From Valencia hispanica (Eukaryota; Chordata; Actinopteri; Cyprinodontiformes; Valenciidae): a DNA stretch of 64,000 bases. The notes under the pieces are model-generated. The model made no database searches and was not told the origin of the DNA. It saw only the letters and a list, made by a program, of their open reading frames with translations. Every line of letters begins with the position of its first letter. Position 1 is the first letter of the stretch. A program made the position numbers and the translations under genes. Below are positions 46,686-56,394 of this stretch, in pieces. The DNA is taken from assembly GCA_963556495.2 (NCBI GenBank), contig OY747702.1, positions 11,295,193-11,359,192 on the forward strand. The letters run 5' to 3'.

Positions 46686-46697
46686 AAAAGAGGGAGT
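46686..46697 (+). other. Polypurine tract before the 3' LTR
   Basis: AAAAGAGGGAGT directly abuts the TG of the 3' LTR, the expected place for plus-strand priming; the final T is the only non-purine. Confidence 0.75.
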
Positions 46698-47122
46698 TGA
46701 AGAGATAAAAATTCTGTAAATGTTGTATGAGGGTTTAATTCTGTAGTGCATGTGGCAACACTTAGAAACGGTGAACAATCAAGAAGAATGTAGTACATCC
46801 TGTGTGCCTTATGTGAAGAAGCTTTGACCATTATTCTGTGAACGAAGATCTATGTGGGAGGAGTTTCATGCAAACGTGTTTCAATAAAAACGTTATGCTG
46901 ACATAGAACTGTGCTCAGTTAATAGAACTGAGTCCAGCGAACGACGTCTTCCTGTTAAAATATATAATTGTTGTTTGTTGTTCTTATTGCTTCTTTTTTA
47001 CAGAAATGAATGAGCATGCGGGAAGGTGAAATGAGAGCCCAGAGAGCGCAGGGTCATAAATTAAATGGGTGTCTGTTCCTTTAAGAGAGGCTTTAAATTA
47101 GAGTGAAAACACCTTTCCAACA
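46698..47122 (+). repeat. 3' LTR of the endogenous retrovirus
   Basis: Begins TGAAGAGATAAAAATTCTGT and ends CCTTTCCAACA, with AATAAA at 46883-46888. It matches the 5' LTR along its length with roughly 40 differences and small indels by eye. Confidence 0.95.
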
Positions 47123-47205
47123 GTAGGTAGGTAGTTCAGCTTCCCAAGCTGCATTTTCAGTGAAATATTTTAGATAAGCTGTACGAAAATCCACAAATCG
47201 ATGAA
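47123..47205 (+). mobile_element. Tigger/pogo-like MITE, right part
   Basis: AGCTTCCCAAGCTGCATTTT then GAAATATTTTAGATAAGC aligns with GCTTTCCAAGCC...GAATATTTTAGAGATGC at about 63071-63114 of the second copy. It confirms that the retrovirus inserted into this MITE. Confidence 0.7.
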
Positions 47206-48489
47206 TCAAAAAAAAAAAAACATGAATAGTATAGTATTAAGCTGTAATACTGTAGCTTTACACACAGATCTCGTGAATTTAAGACAAATCTCTTTGGTCT
47301 GGCTTGTAGCAGACTTTTAGTAAGAGAATTTGTTTCAAACTTCACCTTATTTTACCTTTATTAGTTTTTGTTTCAATAAACTTTTAGTGTAATGATTTAC
47401 TATTCATCTTACATTATTATTATTTTTGTTTTTTGTAACAGTTAATGGTAAATTCATTTTCAGTTTATCATTTTTTTTATTCCATTTATTTTTTATTCAT
47501 CATTAAGACATTTGTTTCCTCGTCCATGTCCTTCAAACAAACAACACCTCTGTCACGTTTCTGTACTTTTTGTCTAATTTGTTTCTTCCTTCCTCCCAGG
47601 GTTTTTTCTATTATCTAACAGAGTATGGATGTGTGTGCTTTGTTTCTTTGCCGTTCACATGATCCTTTTCTTTGCATAGCAGCGTACCCACTGTGTTGTA
47701 TTGTAACGAGAACATCTCCATATACATTTCCACTCTTGCATTGTAACTGTGCCTTTAAATGGTTTCACAGTGAAGGCGGCCATCTTTCCTGAACTTCATC
47801 ACTACCTAATCCGGCTCTCTTCTCACCTCTAAAACCAATTAAAGGTTTTACATTGAGCGTCTATTATTACACTCCAACATATTTCTCTGTGCTACAACAC
47901 TCCAACGCAAACAATGCCTTTCCTAATGACATGGTTATTGTGCATCCCAGTCAAACAAATAAATGTGTGGACTTGACTCATTACGCCGAGCCAAATCGGT
48001 TCACCCACAGGGCTTAGCGTCGCCCTGCAAACCAGTAGATTGTTCAAGAACCAAGATTGGATTTTGCAGTGCAATTTGATCTCTAAACAAAAAAGTCTAC
48101 ATTCAAATGACTTGCTTTCCATGCGTTCTCTGCTTGTTTGTACACCCCAAGGAAAATGGTAAATCTGCAGTTTATTGAGTGATTTGCTCTCTGTAATTGG
48201 GATTTATTTGACTCTAAGCAGGGTGTCCATACACAATTTGAACAAATTTGTATTAATCAGCTTGGAAACGATCCTGGTGGCTCAGATACAAATCACGCCA
48301 TTGTTGTCGTTTTGTTTGCTTCTTGTTCCTACTTCTAAATCGAGATACAACTCAATTGACTCCCTGTTAGTTGTTTTGAGTGAGATTAAAGACAAATTTG
48401 AAGGCGAGTGTCGGAATGATCTTCTTTTACCTGTGATGGAAACTGGGGATCTGGAAGTAATGAAGTTTAACACTATCTTCAGAACCTAG
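47206..48489. other. No recognised gene; one unassigned frame
   Basis: AT-rich. The frame at 48175-48489 (104 codons, plus) is the longest. It has a hydrophobic N-terminal half and an acidic-basic C-terminal half (SEIKDKFEGECRNDLL), but I recognise no family and see no splice or promoter context. It may be a relic. Confidence 0.4.
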
Positions 48490-48700
48490 TCAGTAAAGGG
48501 AACTGGCCTTTTTGAAGGTTTAGAGTGGAAGAAGGTCCTCCGGTGAGGCGAGACCAGAGTTACACATTTTGTCTGACATCCAAACGGCTGGTTTTAGTGG
48601 GATTTAGCCCTGAGCATCACCCTGCACGCACTGTCCTCACCATGGCAGCATCATGCTGTGGGAATCCTGCTCTTCGGCATTAAGAGCTGTTTAATGGGCT
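48490..48700 (+). mobile_element. Tc1-like relic, central fragment
   Basis: GTCTGACATCCAAACGGCTG and CATGGCAGCATCATGCTGTG with GGAATCCTGCTCTTC correspond to the central transposase region between the first and second catalytic Asp. No arms are present. Confidence 0.55.
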
Positions 48701-49060
48701 CTGTCGCTTTTATGCAAATTAGCGGTTGCACACCACGCCCACCCATGCCGTTATTGTGGGTTGGTCACACATGGAAATGGCAGGGAATTGGAATTGATAG
48801 GTGAAGTTGGAGAGGTGAGGGTGTATGTTGCACTGGAATTCACTGAGCTGAGAGCTATCCAACAGGAAGCTGAATATGAATGCACATCACATTTTTCAGA
48901 TATTTATGTGTAAAAACTCTGTTAACCATGTGGCATCTGCCTTCCACCTTAGATTATACTTCTCCTTCAGCAGGTTTGCACCCACACTCGCACACGTCTC
49001 CGCACCTCAGCAGAGGGAGAAGTATAAACTAGGCTTTATTCACTACTTTTTGTTGATCTG
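48701..49060. other. No recognisable gene
   Basis: Unassigned; the frame at 48876-49064 runs into the next element. Confidence 0.4.
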
Positions 49061-49307
49061 TTAAAGGAGTCATAACCTGGTATTATCTTGGATACCCACG
49101 CTCTATTATAGTCTTTCAGGCCCTTCTAAAAAAGAAAAGTTGAAAAAAAAATAAACACAGAGCTCCTCTGACCCTTATTTCTGAAGGCATTATTGTCTCG
49201 CGAGATCTGGTGCGATACTTTGGCTGTAATAATGCAAATGATGAGGAGCGCGTTGATTGGTGGCAGGAAGGAGGGGGGTTGACACCGCAGGTAACGCTTC
49301 AGCATAT

Positions 49308-49342
49308 CTAACCCATATCTACTACTAGTAGATATGGGTTAG
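49308..49342. repeat. Inverted repeat (hairpin 1)
   Basis: CTAACCCATATCTACTA is followed at once by its near-complete complement, giving a stem of about 17 bp with essentially no loop. Confidence 0.9.
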
Positions 49343-49375
49343 CTAATGTGGCTAGCATACAATAGCCACATTAGC
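49342..49375. repeat. Inverted repeat (hairpin 2)
   Basis: GCTAATGTGGCTA (49342-49354) and TAGCCACATTAGC (49363-49375) form a perfect 13-bp stem with an 8-nt loop. It abuts hairpin 1. Confidence 0.92.
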
Positions 49376-49740
49376 AGTTAGCTGCTGTTTGTTACACACA
49401 GCAGAGCAATAAAAACACAGCCTTAGCGTTTCAAATGCAGGCAAGTCTCTGATTGTCGGAATGGCTCCTTTTTCCAAACGGAGCTTCGATGCCAACTTCA
49501 CCTGATATTGTCCCAAATTCGTAAAGGATTCCAGCGTAAAAAGAAATAGAAAAAATATTCCCATGATGATTCTGGCAGTCAACAACAGAGCAACTCACGT
49601 GTGCGCTACGTTTCTGGCAGAAATGGTTTTATCTGATTTAGCTGATTAAAATAAAAGGCTGACACGAATATGTCTTCTTCATGCATCATTGCATGAAGAA
49701 ACCTTCTGCATCTTTCACGGTGGAGTTCGTACTTCGAATC

Positions 49741-50018
49741 GGTGATGTGTCGGTCGCGAACGAACCGGCTCTAAGAGCTAACTCTTTGAAGTGAACGATT
49801 GGAGTCGGCTCGTCATTGGGAAATGTTTTTTGTTTTTCATTCCTCCTCCCCCCCCCCCCCGGTTGTTTTGGTACATTAGGTAGAAATTGTTTTGCATTAA
49901 TTTTGGTAATAAATACACATTAAGCAACAGAAAATCTGAGGAACCGAAAGAAAAACGTTTTATGGTGAGCCAAGCCAAAAGAACTGGCTCTCCAAAAAGA
50001 GTTGGAATTCCCATCACT
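49741..50018. mobile_element. hAT-like MITE nested in the TTAA element
   Basis: The left side has GGTGATGTGTCGGTCGCGAA and CGGCTCTAAGAGC. The right side has GAACTGGCTCTCCAAAAAGA and ends GGAATTCCCATCACT. The right end, inverted (AGTGATGGGAATTCC), matches a widespread fish MITE terminus as recalled. The target duplication is not clean. A C run at about 49849-49860 lies inside. Confidence 0.6.
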
Positions 50019-50146
50019 AGAATTCAGTAATGGCGGCGCTCGACTGAATATGAGGGGGAGAGGAGAGAGGGGGAGAAGGGAGAGAGGGAGAGCAGGCTTC
50101 CCACAGCATAGGTAGGTCTGCGATGTCCATATATGGTATATCCTGC

Positions 50147-50168
50147 GCCGACTTGACGTCAAGTCGGC
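50147..50168. repeat. Perfect 22-bp palindrome centred on TGACGTCA
   Basis: GCCGACTTGAC is followed directly by GTCAAGTCGGC. The centre, 50154-50161, is the full cAMP-response (ATF/CREB) consensus TGACGTCA. It could bind bZIP factors, but there is no neighbouring gene to regulate in view. Confidence 0.85.
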
Positions 50169-50346
50169 CAGAAATTAAAACCACGTATTTGAGTGCGCGT
50201 GCATGTGGGCTGGTTGACGAACCCAGGGGTAAACAAATGCTTCACTTTTAAATATCGGCTTCCCGGGCAGTGTATAATCGTTAGGCAATCATAACATACA
50301 TTTTTTCTCATGGAAAAGTGAAAATTTCAGGTCATGACTCCTTTAA

Positions 50347-51050
50347 ATAAAACACCAATAAAACAGAAGTTTATGGCGTAAAGTAACAAAATATGTCCAA
50401 GTTCGATGGGTAAGAGTTCTTTAGCAAGACTCATATACATATATCAAGATCTTAGGACCTGGGATGACTCTCCATTGTTTGTTATTTGTGCTTTAGTCTC
50501 TAAATCCATTACTTCCTTTGCTTTGTGATCCATACAACCCATTACCAGATTGCATTCCAGCCTAGAGGGACCAAGTACCATAAAATTACATTTTCCTTCC
50601 TCCACCAATAGTTATGGAGTATTTGGACATCTTTCTCATTTTCCCACTCCTTCCGCCCCTCATCAGTTACAATCGTCTTGATGATGGACTGCCACTCACT
50701 TCTCCCAACACATGCTGTCCCTCATCAGCGGCTTTTTAGCTGCGACATCTTACCGCCTTCCACCAGCTTCCGCTGCAGCATGAGCAAGAATTAACAGAGA
50801 CCCCCAGTGAGCCTCCAGTCGGCTCATTCTTATTTAACTGAATCAACAGCTCCCCGTGCAGCAAGCACATCCTCTAAGCCTGAGGGGGAAACTTGCATCA
50901 GTCAGTCCCCACCTGCAACTGTCAAAGCTAAAGATAGTCACACACTCATGGGAGGCTTTACACTATTAGAGGAAGCGCTGCCTCCAATTATCAGGCTCCT
51001 ACATGGTTTGGTTGCAGGAAATGAGAAAATGTTTGTCTGTTTGCAAAGAT
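50347..51050. other. No recognisable gene
   Basis: Less AT-rich near 50700-50960, with a 89-codon frame at 50807-51076 rich in Ser and Pro. No domain, start context or splice site supports it. Confidence 0.4.
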
Positions 51051-51051
51051 T

Positions 51052-51245
51052 TTGTTGCATTTTTGTCACCCTTTAATGTCAGATCATTACATTAATTGTA
51101 ATATCAGACAAAGATAACCTAAGTGAATAGAAAATCCAGTTTTTAAATAATAATTTCATGTTTTACTCGTGCTATACAGTACCTATGTCTAAAGGTCATT
51201 GCCCACCCTTACTAAACCATGAATTAACTGTGATTTTTTTTTATT
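51052..51245. mobile_element. Tc1-like arm relic
   Basis: TTTTTGTCACCCTTTAATGT, CAGATCATTACATT and CAGACAAAGATAACCTAAGT are the terminal-arm words of the 10082/13660 lineage. TCATTGCCCACCCTTACTAA lies further in. No coding sequence remains. Confidence 0.55.
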
Positions 51246-52679
51246 ACATTGCATCCAGTCTGACAAAAATGAAGTTGGCAGAAGATCTCTTTGGTAACCC
51301 AGAAACCAGAGCGTTACAATAGTCAATACGACACAAGACACAAATGCATGGATACATTGCAACATATTGCGATACTATGAGTAAGAATATATATTGTGAT
51401 TTTTAAAACTGAATTTAACTGTAGAAAAACTGTCACAGCGTTCTAAACATTCCAACCTGTTTCATACTTTATCACATCCAGTTTTATTACTAGATCTAGC
51501 TGATCCACTGGAACGAAGAAGGTGAAAACAGCCACCAACTAACGGCCATACTTTTATTTTTACTACAAAAATTACTGTCATCATTAATGGTTCCATTCAA
51601 ATTCTAGAAAATAAAAACAAAAATCAATGCACTGATTTTGAATATCGTCACAATATCCTGAAATAAAATATCTCGATATATCAATGTGCCTGAATTAAAA
51701 CAATTCTGCAAAGCACAGTGTGTCAAAATTCCTCCACAGTAATGTAATGGAGTTATTACCAGTTGACGTGATGATGCTGATGGAGGCTCATTAGCTGTAG
51801 GGGGAAATTATTTTTTTCATACTTTTTTTTTCTGCCAGGTTGGGTGGGTCTGTTTTCCTCTTGATAAATGAAATCATCCACTGAAAACAGTATTTTATAT
51901 GTGCTCAGGTTGTATTAGTCTGCTAATTAAAATTAGTTTGATCTGAAATATTTTAAAGAAAAAGAAATGAATAAAACCTGTAAACGGGCAAACATTCTCT
52001 GTAAAATATTTCTGCTTTCTTAGAAAAAAGGTCAAATTTAAAACATTTCAAAGAAACTTTTAGCAGCTAAGCTTAAATTATTTATAACGATAAAACTAAG
52101 AAATGGTTGTTGTACTTTCCTTTATGACACAGTTACAGAAGAGGGGATTTCTGTTCCCATTGGAGAACATCCTGCAACTGGAGACGCAAACAATCAGCAT
52201 ACATTTATCTGCATCATAGCTCCTGCCGCCTCCCCATAAACTCTCAGGAAATAGGCATTCACTGCCGGCATTAGAATCACAGCAGGGGTTCCTAGAAGCA
52301 AAGACGGTCTGCCACCAACTACAGAGGCAGCCCAATGGGGAATAAGGAAAACAGGACAACAGGAGCTTTAAAGTCTTTTCCATAATTCAACAGTGAAAAA
52401 CACAGGTCAAAATAAATGAATGGCAAAGAAGAAGTTTGACTTCTTGGCTTGTCCTTCATTGACTTTCATAGCTAACTGCATTCTGGGTAGTGCACCTCAA
52501 GTTCTATTCTGGTATAACAACTTTCTTCAATTTGCCTTTTATATTATCTGATTTCAATATAAAAATGGGCCCATAAGTTTACATCCACTCATTATAGACC
52601 GGGCTTATCTAAATAGTTATTTTTTTCAATGTGAATATGATGACACAACATTCAATTTTTAATCCTATATATATGATAG
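51246..52679. other. No recognisable gene
   Basis: AT-rich. ATATTGCGATACTATGAG and AATATCGTCACAATATCC with ATATCTCGATATATC suggest a decayed dispersed repeat near 51345-51690. The minus frame at 52096-52383 (95 codons, Cys- and Ser-rich) is unrecognised. Confidence 0.4.
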
Positions 52680-52688
52680 TTGAGTGGA

Positions 52689-53423
52689 TTGGCTGCACAG
52701 TGGAGCACCTGGTAGCACTGTTGCCTTGCACCAAGAAGGTCCTGGGTTCAAATCCCAGCCTGGGTTTTTTTTGCATGGAGTTTGCATGTTCTCCCTGTGC
52801 ATGTGTGGGTTCTCACTGGGTACTCCGGCTTCCTCCCAAAACATGTCTGCTAGGTTAATTGGTCTCTCTAACGGTGCGTTCCTTTTACCTCGGAACTCAG
52901 AGCTGGGTTTGACGTCACACCAGAGTAAACAGCGTTCCAGTTAAGGTTGTCGGTTAAGTTGCGATTCCAATATGGCGACTCCCAGGTAACCAAAGTTGGT
53001 AATACCTCTTACAAACTTATTTTGAAACTGTACCTTCCACATGCAAACACCACTTTTATCTTGTTATGTTTAGAGTTGGAGACTCTACGTGTAACATTGA
53101 TTTTAGACCCAATCATACATGTTTCCACCACAGCTACTATTGTTGATATGAGGGGCTCCGACTTTGGAGTGTGTTTCAGTTTATTTTTTTCCCCCGTGGA
53201 AGTCGGAATTTCTAAGTTCAGACCACAAATGGAACGCAGCATTAGTTGTCCTTAGGTGTGAGTGTGTGTGTGCATGGTTGTTTGTCATGTGTGTCTCTGT
53301 GTTGCCCTGTGATGAAATGGCGTCCTGTCCAGGGCGTACCCCGATGACCGCTGGAGATATGCAACAGCCCACCCCCTGCCACTCTGCAAGGATGAGCGGT
53401 ATAGACAATGGATGGATGGGTAA
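52689..53423 (+). mobile_element. tRNA-derived SINE split by a MITE
   Basis: The left part (52689-52871) has GGTAGCACTGTTGCCTTGCA, a B box GGGTTCAAATCCC at about 52743-52755 and TGTTCTCCCTGTGCATG. The right part (53246-53423) has TCCTTAGGTGTGAGTGTGTG, GTCCAGGGCGTACCCC and an ATGG-rich tail. A 9-bp direct repeat, TTGAGTGGA, lies at 52680-52688 and 53424-53432, bracketing the whole composite, so the SINE came first. A fragment of the same family is inverted at 20027-20190. Confidence 0.88.
52872..53242. mobile_element. 371-bp MITE nested in the SINE
   Basis: It interrupts the SINE exactly where CTCTCTAA should lead into TTGTCC. The left end reads CGGTGCGTTCC and the right end GGAACGCAGCAT, forming short terminal inverted repeats (TGCGTTCC/GGAACGCA). 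TAA precedes it and TAG follows it, compatible with a 2-3 bp TA(A) duplication of the PIF/Harbinger or mariner kind. There is no transposase. Confidence 0.85.
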
Positions 53424-53432
53424 TTGAGTGGA

Positions 53433-54487
53433 CAAGTTTGAAATTATTATGGATTTCGTCAAATCCTCGCGATGTCAATGATTGGTAAATTAAAGGTGCA
53501 ATATGTAAGAATAATATCTTGTGGTCAAAACTGAGAACTGCAGTCCATGTTGAAAAACAAAAGAGCCGCTCTCACCCCCTCCCTTTTGAGAGCTTCATGT
53601 CAGGTTGCCAGTTACGGATCAGCGCCAGAAGATTCAAGATGGTGAGCTAAGACAGTTCATACACCCTTTTAAATACGTACTTGGGCATTGCCCACCCCGA
53701 ACTCGGAAGTTCTGAAAATGGATGAATGGCAAATGTTTTTGAAACCATTTCTAAACAATTGCAGATTCCAAACTCATCAATTCATCTATTGTACATAAAA
53801 AGTTATTCCAATGTGCTGCCAGTTTGCCAATAATTAGGGTTTTACATGCTTTGCAAGAATCTAAAAGATGCAGAAAATTAATTCAATGTTTGTCCGTTAT
53901 ACAGATTCGGTTCGTTTTTGCTTTTTCATCAAATTCAAATGTTGTCAAGTGTCTTCCACCTCTTTTGCAGCCCTGACTCAGACACGTCACATGGCAACAT
54001 TAGGGACATGTTAGGATCATCAAGGAATGACAGCACAAACATTGAGCCGACAATATGGCCGGTGACTCACGCGTCTGAATTGCCCCATTATTGACTCTAA
54101 TGGCGCTACTGTATTATTGTGATTGTTCTGACTACAACTTATAAGTCTGTTACTTCCAAACGTCTTCAGAACTGAGAAAAACCTTTTGGATGATAAGTGA
54201 GACATCTTCAAGAAACAAGAGAAGAAGTCCAGCTGCCTTCTACTTAAGCCTCGGGTGTTCAGCTTCAGTCCTGTCAGTTTTAGATGTCTCGCTGCTCCAA
54301 CACAGCTGATTTAAATGGTGCAACTACCTCCTCAGCATCCGTATGTTCTGCTAATGAACCATCATTTGGTTCAGGTGTGTTGAACCGGGGAAAGAAGACC
54401 GACTTCGGACACCACTTACCTAAGCACTTAGCATGATGGAGTGAGTTTTACATCACCATGGGTGCTGAGCAAGAAAGTAATCCCTTG
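53433..54487. other. Unassigned sequence with MITE-like traces
   Basis: 53487-53650 starts AAAGGTGCAATATGTAAGAA, a phrase I recall as a common fish MITE end, but no matching right end was found. 54295-54390 (CTCCAACACAGCTGATTTAA ... TCAGGTGTGTTGAACC) resembles the decayed hAT-like layout of 17270. Nothing coding is supported. Confidence 0.4.
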
Positions 54488-54495
54488 CTCTAAAA

Positions 54496-54625
54496 CATAT
54501 GTGTCAAACTCAAGGCCCGCGGGCCAAATCCGGCCCCCATTACAATACATCCTGCCACAAGCAGCCCTTTGAGGACATTCATAATCTAGATGTGGCCCGA
54601 AATAACAATGAGTTTGACACCCCTG
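54496..54625. mobile_element. 130-bp hAT-like MITE
   Basis: The ends are CATATGTGTCAAACTCA and, inverted, CAGGGGTGTCAAACTCAT. The interior has GGCCCGCGGGCCAAATCCGG. The flanks CTCTAAAA (54488-54495) and CTCTAAAG (54626-54633) match at 7 of 8 positions, an 8-bp duplication typical of hAT. Confidence 0.85.
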
Positions 54626-54654
54626 CTCTAAAGTATGTTGCAAGAAAAGAAAAA

Positions 54655-55165
54655 AAGGTTAACCATTTGGTCACAATGACAAGACGTTTGCAGGAGTCAA
54701 GGTGAAGCTTTCATTCTGAAAACACCATACCAACTGTGAAGGATAGTGGTGGCAGCATTATGCGGTGGGGTTGTTTCACTGCCAGTGGTTTTGTCGCATA
54801 GGAGACAGTGGATGGAGTAATGAAGGAGGATGAAGTTCACCTCAAATCAATAGCTAGCTAGTTAAAACGTGGACACTACTTGTTTCAAGAAGGACAATGA
54901 TCCGGATCACACATAAAAACTGTTTTTTGACTGGAAAAAGTGGGCAACAATTTTGCTTCTGCAAAGTTTTTCCCAAGGCTAGCATTTGAGCATTTACCTT
55001 ATTTAAAACTTGTGGAATTTCCTTGAAAGAAACAAATCACCTGAAATAAACTCACGATTCAACCAAGAAGAGTAATTGGCTTGAACTTTCCCTAAAGCCT
55101 GTTGATGGCTACAAAAGCATGCAGTCGGGTGCTAGTAGACATTTAACCAACCTTTATGGGGGATG
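54655..55165 (+). mobile_element. Tc1-like transposase relic, Sleeping Beauty-like lineage
   Basis: ACACCATACCAACTGTGAAG, GTGGTGGCAGCATTATGCGG and TCAAGAAGGACAATGATCCG follow the order of the central transposase region up to the second catalytic Asp. CCTGTTGATGGCTACAAAAG and GACATTTAACCAACC fall near the C-terminal end. Frames are shifted and there are no arms. It ends just before the intact Tc1 at 55172. Confidence 0.7.
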
Positions 55166-55387
55166 AATGTACAGTGGCTGCAAAAGTATTCGGCCCCCTT
55201 GAACTTTTCCACATTTTGTCACATTACAGCCACAAACATGAATCAATTGTATTGGAATTCCACGTGAAAGACCAATACAAAGTGGTGTACACGTGAGAAG
55301 TGGAACGAAAATCATACATGATTCCAAAATTTTTTTGCAAATAAATAACTGAAAAGTGGGGTGTGCGTAATTATTCAGCCCCCTGAG

Positions 55388-55525
55388 TCAATACTTTGTA
55401 GAACCACCTTTTGCTGCAATTTCAGCTGCCAGTCTTTTAGGGTATGTCTCTACCAGCTTTGCACATCTACAGACTAAAATTCTTACCCATTCTTCTTTGC
55501 AAAACAGCTCCAGCTCAGTCAGATT
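55388..55525 (-). pseudogene. Displaced C-terminal part of the Tc1 transposase
   Basis: In a frame different from the main transposase frame, PSNLTELELFCKEEW, then CAKLVETYPKRLAAEIAAKG, end at a stop at 55388. This is the usual C-terminal tail of this transposase. The codons upstream in this frame (to 55597) are out-of-phase sequence of the main gene. Confidence 0.85.
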
Positions 55526-56394
55526 AGATGGACAGCAGCTTTCAGATCTTGCCACAGATTCTCGATTGGATTTAGATCTGGACTTTGACTGGGCCATTCT
55601 AACACATGGATATGTTTTGTTTTAAACCATTCCATTGTTGCCCTGGCTTTATGTTTAGGGTCGTTGTCCTGCTGGAAGGTGAACCTCCGCCCCAGTCTCA
55701 AGTCTTTTGCAGACTCCAAGAGGTTTTCTTCCAAGATTGCCCTGTATTTGGCTCCATCCATCTTCCCATCAACTCTGACCAGCTTCCCTGTCCCTGCTGA
55801 AGAGAAGCACCCCCAGAGCATGATGCTGCCACCACCATATTTGACAGTGGGGATGGGGTGTTCAGAGTGATGTGCAGTGTTAGTTTTCCGCCACACATAG
55901 CGTTTTGCATTTTGTCCATAAAGTTCCATTTTGGTCTCATCTGACCAGAGCACCTTCTTCCACATGTTTGCTGTGTCCCCCACATGGCTTGTGGCAAACT
56001 GCAAACGGGACTTCTTATGGTTTTCTTTTAACAATGGCTTTCTTCTTGCCACTCTTCCATAAAGGCCAACTTTGTGCAGTGCACCACTAATAGTTGTCCT
56101 ATGGACAGATTCCCCCACCTGAGCTGTAGATCTCTGCAGCTCGTCCAGAGTCACCATGGGCCTCTTGGCTGCATTTCTGATCAGCGCTCTCCTTGTTCGG
56201 CCTGTGAGTTTAGGTGGACGGCCTTGTCTTGGTAGGTTTACAGTTGTGCCATACTCCTTCCATTTCTGAATGATCGCTTGAACAGTGCTCCGTGGGATGT
56301 TCAAGGCTTGGGAAATCTTTTTGTAGCCTAAGCCTGCTTTAAATTTCTCAATAACTTTATCCCTGACCTGTCTGGTGTGTTCTTTGGACTTCAT
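55519..56394 (-). CDS. Tc1-family DDE transposase, nearly intact, C-terminus shifted
   Basis: Catalyses cut-and-paste movement of Tc1 elements at TA sites in the nucleus. The 291-codon frame starts at MKSKEHTRQVRDKVIEKFKA, the usual Tc1 start. Residues about 10-50 form the first HTH, GRPPKLT at 58-64 is the AT-hook-like linker, and about 65-115 the second HTH. The catalytic triad is present: Asp152 (WSDETK), Asp243 (QQDNDPKHK) and Glu278 (DLNPIENLW), with 34 residues between the last two, i.e. DD34E. After AAVHLI it stops. The normal last 50 or so residues continue in another frame at 55388-55525, so a small deletion with frameshift near 55520-55535 truncates it. It is probably inactive, but recently so. 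Confidence 0.93.
   Translation of the reverse strand: MKSKEHTRQVRDKVIEKFKAGLGYKKISQALNIPRSTVQAIIQKWKEYGTTVNLPRQGRPPKLTGRTRRALIRNAAKRPMVTLDELQRSTAQVGESVHRTTISGALHKVGLYGRVARRKPLLKENHKKSRLQFATSHVGDTANMWKKVLWSDETKMELYGQNAKRYVWRKTNTAHHSEHPIPTVKYGGGSIMLWGCFSSAGTGKLVRVDGKMDGAKYRAILEENLLESAKDLRLGRRFTFQQDNDPKHKARATMEWFKTKHIHVLEWPSQSPDLNPIENLWQDLKAAVHLI

Larger units (their letters stand above)
40793..47122 (+). mobile_element. Endogenous retrovirus, both LTRs present, interior decayed
   Basis: 6,330 bp from LTR to LTR, with TG...CA ends and GTAG immediately outside both ends (40789-40792 and 47123-47126), a 4-bp target duplication. The order is 5' LTR, a tRNA-Trp-type primer site, an interior without long frames, an integrase C-terminal remnant, a purine tract and the 3' LTR. 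The LTRs differ at about 40 of 425 positions by eye, so the insertion is old. A class I (gamma/epsilon-like) affinity is inferred from the integrase remnant and primer site. It appears wholly non-functional. Confidence 0.92.
49065..50342. mobile_element. 1,278-bp TTAA-flanked element (piggyBac-like by its target)
   Basis: Terminal inverted repeats: AGGAGTCATAACCTG at the left, and AGGAGTCATGACCTG on the minus strand at the right, 14 of 15 matching. TTAA lies directly outside both ends (49061-49064 and 50343-50346), the target signature of piggyBac-type elements. No transposase frame exists; the frame at 49352-49585 (minus) has no DDD-type motif. It contains two hairpins, a nested hAT-like MITE and a perfect 22-bp palindrome, listed separately. 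Probably a non-autonomous element enlarged by later insertions. Confidence 0.8.

Noticed and set aside
48175..48489. Novel 104-residue host protein
   Set aside because: No promoter, splice sites or recognised domain, and flanked by transposon relics. Kept only as an unassigned frame.
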